The position numbers and the translations under genes were made by a program. Below the pieces are notes generated by a model. The model was given only the letters and a program-made list of their open reading frames with translations. It did not search any database and was not told the DNA's origin. 64,000 bases of DNA, taken from the NCBI GenBank assembly GCA_002007465.1, contig LNAC01000772.1, positions 289,015-353,014 of the forward strand, in the 5' to 3' direction. The stretch's first letter is position 1; every line of letters begins with the position of its first letter. Positions 59,061 to 64,000 of the stretch are shown one piece after another. Origin of the DNA: Ailurus styani (Eukaryota; Chordata; Mammalia; Carnivora; Ailuridae).

Positions 59061-59240
59061 GGGGCACGTGGGGGGAGCAGTTGGCTAAGCCTATGACTCT
59101 TGGTTTCAATTCAGGCGGTGATCTCAGGGTCATGAGATGGAGCGAGCCCTGCCTCAAGCTCTGAGTTCAGCATAGAGTCTGCTTAAGAATCTCTTTCCTC
59201 TGCCCCTCCCCAACCTCTAAAATAAATTAATTTTTTTTAA
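59061..59240 (+). mobile_element. Old CAN-SINE abutting the L1
   Basis: GGGGCACGTGGGGGGAGCAG head, TGATCTCAGGGTCATGAG and CTCTAAAATAAATTAATTTTTTTTAA. The L1 starts directly at its A/T-rich tail. Confidence 0.88.
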
Positions 59241-59250
59241 GGAGGGGAGC

Positions 59251-59263
59251 AGCAAGATGGCGG
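59251..59263 (+). promoter_or_regulatory. YY1-like site at the L1 5' end
   Basis: The sequence CAAGATGGCGG matches the YY1 core (AAGATGGC) and occupies the same place as the YY1 site in other mammalian L1 5'UTRs. Function is inferred from position and motif only. Confidence 0.6.
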
Positions 59264-60538
59264 AGGAGTAGGAGACCGATTATCATCAGGTCCCAGGAAT
59301 TCACCCAGAGAGCTATCAAACTATTCTGAACACCTAGAAATTCTACCGGAGATCGAAGAGAAGAAGAGCAGCAATTCTAGGAACAGAAAATTGACCGCCT
59401 TCTGGAAGGTAGGACGAGCGGAGAAGTGAATCTGAGGTGACGGGAAGATAGACCCCAGGGGGAGGGGCCGGCTCCCGGCAAGGGAGCGAGCAGTGGAGCA
59501 CAGACTCGGAACTGTTAGAAGTCGGCTCCTCTGAGGGACGTCGCCCCAGAGGCCAAGCGGGGGGTGAAACCCCTGCAAGGACAGCGTGGTCTCAGGACCC
59601 ACAGGGACACAAAAAGACCAGGGGTGTCTGAGCGCGACCGAGCTCCCAGGTCTCAGAGAGAAGCTGGCGGGAGAGACAGAGCTGAGCTGAGGTGTCTCTC
59701 ATCTCAGTAATACCTTGGGCGGTGATCTGAAGCACAGCCAGGCCACTGATCTGTAAGCGGGGACCCCACAGGCGGCAGACCCGGAGAGACACCATCCTTC
59801 CTCCTCCGGGAGGAGCGGTGTGGGAGCGGCTGCAGGAATCTGCCGGGTTCGGAGGCTCTAAACGGGGCCGCGCCAGAGACAGAGACACTCGGTCACAGTC
59901 CGGTTGAGCTCGGAGAGTGGCCGGAGACCAGGAGACGGGAGGGACTGCTTTTCTCTGAGGCGCACTGAGGACTGAGGCCCCAGGCTCTCGGCACCTCCGG
60001 GTCGGAGACTGGGAGCCGCGATGTTCAGTCCCGTCCTCCAATGAGGTACGGAAAGCATTCAGGGAACAAAAGCTCCTGAGGGCGAACCCAAGCTGATTAC
60101 TTAGCTTGGCCCCTGGTGAGGGCAGTGGGAATCCACCTCAGGCAGAAACACTTGAGAATCACAGCAACAGGCCCCTCCCCCAGAAGACCAAGGGGGAAAA
60201 AAAAATCCAGTCAAAGTCAAGTTCAAGATTGCTAAGCATTGCAGAACTCCAGAACTACTGAAAAGCAACACAGAGAATTCATGGCTTTTTCCCCATGATT
60301 CTTCAATCGTTCAAAGTTAAATTCATTGAATTTTTTTTNTTCTCTTTGAAATTTTTTCTTACTTTTTTCTTTTAAAATTTTTCCCTTTTCCTATTTTAAC
60401 GTTCTTAACTCTTATATCGTATCAACACTTTTTATTCTCTTTTTTTAAAATTTTCATTGTTATAATCATATTTTATCCCTTCATTGTTTTTAACCTTATT
60501 TTTTTGGATACTTATAGGGTCTGTTAAATTCAAAATCT

Positions 60539-60630
60539 AATAGATAGAGATAGAGATAGAAATAGATATAGAGATAGAGTCATAGACAGACATACATATA
60601 GAAAAAGAAATAGATAAAATAGATATAGGA
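60539..60630. repeat. GATAGA-rich simple repeat within the L1 5'UTR
   Basis: Imperfect AGATAGAGATAGAAATAG units. Since L1 5'UTRs vary among copies, it may be a private expansion or a subfamily trait. Confidence 0.85.
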
Positions 60631-60844
60631 TTTTGTTTTATTCATTTTTGTTTGATTTGTTTTTGTATGATTTTGTGTTTTTGTTTTTTTTTGGTTTGTT
60701 TGTTTTTGGTTTTTTTTTTTTTTCCCCTCTTACTTTTCTCCCCAGTTCCAGGTCTCTTCTGAGTAGGTTAGTGTATATTTCTCTGGGGTCATTGCTACCC
60801 TTTAGTATTTAGTTCTCTCATCCATCTATTCCTATCTGCATAAA

Positions 60845-61762
60845 ATGACAAGGCGGAAAAAATCAACACAAAAAAAAGAACAAGAGCCAGTAATGACGGC
60901 TAGGGACCTAATCAATGCGGACATTAGTAATATGACAGAACTAGAGTTCAGAATGACGATTCTTAAGGTGCTGGCTGGGCTTGAAAAAAAAATGGAAGAA
61001 AATAGAGAAGCTGTCTCTAAAGAAATAAAAGACCTTTCTGGAGAAATAAAAGAACTAAAATCTAACCAAGCTGAAATCAAAAAAGCTATTAATGAGGTGC
61101 AATTGAAAATGGAGGCTCTTACTGCTAGGATAAATGAAGCCGAAGATAGAATTAGTGATTTAGAAGACAAAATGTCAGAGAAAAAAGAAGAGGATGAAAA
61201 GAGAGACAAACAACTACTGGACCATGAGGAGAGAATTCGAGAGATAAGTGATGCCATAAGACGAAACAATATTAGAATAATTGGGATCCCAGAAGAGGAC
61301 GAGATTGAGAGAGGGCCAGAAGGTATATTGGAGCAGATCTTAATACAGAATTTCCCTAATCTGGCAAAGGGAACAAGCATCAAAATCCAGGAGGCACAGA
61401 GAAGCCCCCCCAAAATTAATAAAAATAGGTCCACACCCCGTCATCTAATAGTAAAACTTACAAGTCTTAGTGACAAAGAGAAAATCCTGAAAGCAGCTCG
61501 GGACAAGAGGTCTATAACATACAATGGTAGAAATATTAGATTGTCAGCAGACCTATCCACAGAGACCTGGCAGGCCAGAAAGAGCTGGCATGATGTATTC
61601 AGAGCACTAAATGAGAAAAATCTGCAGCCAAGAATACTATATCCAGCTAGGCTCTCACTGAAAATAGAAGGAGAGATAAAAATCTTCCAGGACAAACAAA
61701 AACTCAAGGAATTTGCAAACACCAAGCCAGCCCTACAGGAAATATTGAAAGGGGTCCTCTAA
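60845..61762 (+). CDS. L1 ORF1 protein (RNA-binding retrotransposon chaperone), intact, 305 aa
   Basis: ORF1p forms trimers, coats L1 RNA and acts as a nucleic-acid chaperone in the retrotransposition particle. This copy is uninterrupted. It has a basic N-terminus ([10 protein letters not shown]), a long charged coiled coil at about residues 45-135 (heptads around RISDLEDKM), an RRM starting near [13 protein letters not shown] (residues 139-151) and running to about 235, and a C-terminal domain with the conserved [14 protein letters not shown] and [12 protein letters not shown] blocks. Human ORF1p is 338 aa; the shorter length mainly reflects the N-terminal part. The start is the first ATG after the T-rich 5'UTR end. 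It belongs to the retrotransposon, not to the host gene. Confidence 0.95.
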   Translation: MTRRKKSTQKKEQEPVMTARDLINADISNMTELEFRMTILKVLAGLEKKMEENREAVSKEIKDLSGEIKELKSNQAEIKKAINEVQLKMEALTARINEAEDRISDLEDKMSEKKEEDEKRDKQLLDHEERIREISDAIRRNNIRIIGIPEEDEIERGPEGILEQILIQNFPNLAKGTSIKIQEAQRSPPKINKNRSTPRHLIVKLTSLSDKEKILKAARDKRSITYNGRNIRLSADLSTETWQARKSWHDVFRALNEKNLQPRILYPARLSLKIEGEIKIFQDKQKLKEFANTKPALQEILKGVL

Positions 61763-61841
61763 GCAAAGAGAACCTAAAAGAAACATAGACCAGAAAGGAA
61801 GAAACACAATATACAGTAACAGTCACCTTACAGGCAATACA

Positions 61842-64000
61842 ATGGCTCTAAATGTATATCTCTCAATAGTTACTCTGAATGTAAATGGACTAAATGCCCC
61901 AACTAAAAGACACAGGGTATCAGAATGGATAAAAAAACAAGACCCATCGATATGCTGTCTACAAGAAACTCATCTTACACGCAAAGACACCTCCAGATTT
62001 AAAGTGAGGGGATGGAAAACAATTTACCATGCCAATGGACAGCAAAAGAAAGCTGGAGTGGCAATCCTTATATCAGATAAACTAGACTTTAAGGCAAAGA
62101 ATATCATAAGAGATGAAGAAGGACACTATATCATACTAAAAGGATCTGTCCAACAAGAAGATCTAACAATCATAAATATCTATGCCCCTAACATGGGAGC
62201 AGCCAATTATATAAACCAATTAATAACAAAATCAAAGAAACACATTGACAAGAATACAATATTAGTAGGGGACTTGAACACCCCCCTTACTGAAATGGAC
62301 AGATCATCAAAGCAAAAGATCAACAAGGAAATAAAGGCTTTAAATGACACCCTGGACCAGTTGGACATCACAGATATATTCAGAACATTCCATCCCAAAA
62401 CAACAGAATACACATTCTTCTCCAGTGCACATGGAACATTCTCCAGAATAGACCATATTCTGGGTCACAAATCAGGTCTCAACAGGTACCAAAAGATTGG
62501 GATCATTCCCTGCATATTTTCAGACCATAATGCTCTGAAACTAGAACTCAACCACAAAAGGAAAGTTGGAAAGACCTCAAATACATGGAGGCTGAAGAAC
62601 ACCCTACTCAAGAATGAATGGGTCAACCAGGAAATTAAAGAAGAATTAAAAAAATTCATGGAAACAAATGAAAATGAAAACACAACTGTTCAAAATCTTT
62701 GGGATACAGCAAAAGCAGTCCTAAGAGGAAAGTATATAGCAATACAAGCCTTTCTCAAGAAACAAGAAAGGTCTCAAGTACACAACCTAACTCTACACCT
62801 ACAAAAGCTAGAGAAAGAACAGCAAAGAAAGCCTACACCCAACAGGAGAAGAGAAATCATAAAGATCAGAGCAGAAATCAATGAAATAGAAACCAAAAGA
62901 ACAGTGGAACAAATCAATGAAACTAGGAGCTGGTTCTTTGAAAGAATTAATAAGATTGATAAACCCCTGGCCAGACTTATCCAAAAGAAAAGAGAAAGGA
63001 CTCAAATTAATAAAATCATGAATGAAAGAGGAGAGATCAAAACCAACATCATAGAAATACAAACAATTCTAAGAACGTATTATGAGCAACTCTACACCAA
63101 CAAACTTGACAATCTGGAAGAAATGGAGGCATTCTTGGAGAAATATAAACTACCAAAACTGAACCAGGAAGAAATTGAAGACCTGAATAGACCCATCACC
63201 AGTAAGGAGATTGAAGCAGTCATCAAAAATCTCCCAACGAACAAGAGCCCAGGGCCAGACGGCTTCCCAGGGGAATTCTACCAAACATTTAAAGAAGAAT
63301 TAATACCTATTCTCCTGAAACTGTTCCAAAAAATAGAATTTGGAAGAAAACTTCCAAACTCCTTTTATGAGGCCAGCATTACCTTGATCCCAAAACCAGG
63401 CAAAGACCCCATCAAGAAGGAGAATTACAGACCAATATCTTTGATGAATACGGATGCAAAAATCCTCAACAAAATACTAGCCAATAGGATCCAGCAGCAC
63501 ATAAAAAGGATTATTCACCACGACCAAGTGGGATTTATTCCTGGGATGCAAGGTTGGTTTAACATTCGCAAATCAATCAATGTGATACAAGACATTAATA
63601 AAAGAAAGAACAAGTACCATATGATCCTCTCNGGCAAAGTACAGCACCCTTTCTTTATCAAAACTCTTCATAGTGTAGGCATAGAGGGTACATACCTCAA
63701 TATCATCAAAGCCATCTACGAAAAACCCACAGCGAATATCATTCTCAATGGAGAAAAACTGAGAGCTTTTCCCCTAAAGTCAGGAACACGGCAAGGCTGT
63801 CCACTATCACCACTGCTATTCAACATAGTACTAGAAGTCCTAGCCTCAGCAATCAGACAACAAAAAGNGCTCAGCAACCAGACATCAAAAAGACATAAAA
63901 GGCATCCAAATTGGCAAGGAAGAAGTCAAACTCTCACTCTTTGCAGATGATATGATACTTTATGTGGAAAACCCAAAGGACTCCACTCCAAAACTGCTAG
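61842..64000 (+). CDS. L1 ORF2 protein (endonuclease and reverse transcriptase), partial and broken at N joins
   Basis: ORF2p nicks target DNA and copies L1 and SINE RNA by target-primed reverse transcription. The frame is open from ATG 61842. The N-terminal AP-type endonuclease keeps its signature residues: N13 in TLNVNGLN, E42 in [14 protein letters not shown], and [10 protein letters not shown] near residue 230. The reverse transcriptase begins around [17 protein letters not shown] and continues through [19 protein letters not shown] and [14 protein letters not shown]. At N 63632 the segment expected to carry catalytic motif A (F/Y-x-D block) is missing. At N 63868 sequence is duplicated and the frame moves by one, so the original frame ends at 63950. 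The FADD catalytic box is readable in the shifted frame at 63940-63951. The C-terminal part lies beyond the window. Confidence 0.9.

Larger units (their letters stand above)
59241..60844 (+). promoter_or_regulatory. L1 5'UTR and internal promoter
   Basis: The first ~25 bases contain AAGATGGCGG, matching the YY1-type site that sets the start of transcription in L1 elements (established for human L1; inferred here). About 59400-60010 is GC- and CpG-rich compared with the surrounding intron. From about 60310 to 60730 the plus strand is very T-rich, with a GATA-rich patch at 60539-60630. The N at 60339 lies in a T run. A 149-codon minus-strand ORF across 59592-60041 is most likely chance in GC-rich sequence. 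Confidence 0.8.
20054..64000 (-). other. ATP10A: Upstream intron of ATP10A (probably intron 1), continuing past the right edge
   Basis: Everything to the right of the acceptor is intron if the gene model is right. No other exon with P4-ATPase similarity was found. The preceding exon, coding for the first membrane segments, must lie beyond 64000. The intron holds old L1 3' ends, LTRs, MER20, MIRs, many CAN-SINEs and the L1 at its far end. The first ~150 nt next to the acceptor is unique sequence with a short pyrimidine tract. Confidence 0.8.
59241..64000 (+). mobile_element. Young carnivore L1 (LINE-1), 5' complete, running off the window end
   Basis: In order the sequence shows the characteristic 5' start with an AAGATGGCGG motif, a GC-rich 5'UTR, a T-rich tract, an intact ORF1 (60845-61762), a 79-base spacer and ORF2 (61842 onward) with endonuclease and reverse transcriptase domains. 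It is antisense to ATP10A. It sits directly against the tail of a CAN-SINE ending near 59240. The near-perfect ORFs indicate a recent insertion. N characters at 60339, 63632 and 63868 mark assembly problems. The 3' end, poly(A) and target-site duplication lie outside the window, so competence cannot be judged. Confidence 0.95.

Noticed and set aside
59400..60010. CpG-rich block as a possible host gene CpG island (ATP10A promoter)
   Set aside because: It lies inside the L1 5'UTR and no ATP10A first exon is found beside it.
59592..60041. 149-codon minus-strand ORF across the L1 5'UTR
   Set aside because: It lies in GC-rich L1 5'UTR, has low-complexity S/R/P-rich composition and no family signature; chance ORF.
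1..64000. CRISPR array, phage or bacterial defence locus
   Set aside because: Regularly spaced identical repeats with unique spacers are absent; all repeats are mammalian retroelements or simple repeats.

Overview
The window is nuclear DNA from a carnivoran mammal, most probably a musteloid (mink, ferret, otter or a relative). It is packed with tRNA-Lys-derived CAN-SINEs, which are found only in Carnivora. Most of the young copies carry the 'GCCTACTTGTGATCTC' body typical of mustelid-type elements. A carnivore-type L1 fills the right end. There are no bacterial-style genes, operons or CRISPR arrays. The species call is inferred from repeats only.

Only one host coding segment can be supported: a 205-bp exon on the minus strand at 19849-20053. 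It encodes 68 complete codons of a class V P4-ATPase actuator domain, including the DGET motif, and its sequence fits ATP10A best. The gene runs right to left. About 44 kb to the right (20054-64000) is therefore the upstream intron and about 19.8 kb to the left (1-19848) is the downstream intron. By family gene structure the exon is probably exon 2, which would make the right-hand side the large intron 1. No other ATP10A exon was recognised.

Layout: 1-8.6 kb holds an ERVL-type MLT2-like LTR with a TA/CA microsatellite inside it, a degraded MER5-like piece, a nest of three CAN-SINEs and an MLT1 LTR. 8.6-19.8 kb is mostly low-copy intron with scattered SINEs, long TG/CA microsatellites, a poly(A)-only insertion flanked by a target-site duplication, and a strong G-quadruplex motif just past the exon. 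20-29.3 kb has old L1 3' ends, MaLR/ERVL LTRs (one split by an L1) and SINEs. 29.3-49 kb is mainly low-copy intron with a MER20, an MLT1, MIRs and a few SINEs. 49.7-53.3 kb is an old L1/HAL1 complex. 54.1-59.2 kb is a dense SINE cluster. 59241-64000 is a near-complete young L1 on the plus strand (antisense to ATP10A): 5'UTR/promoter, intact ORF1, and ORF2 with endonuclease and reverse transcriptase, running off the window end.

Five single N characters (18904, 56052, 60339, 63632, 63868) all lie inside young repeats. At three of them the neighbouring sequence is visibly deleted or duplicated compared with the expected repeat, so they look like assembly joins rather than biology. I found no undescribed biological system. 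The most useful observations are the young antisense L1, the assembly joins, the G4 motif beside the exon, and several instructive insertion structures.
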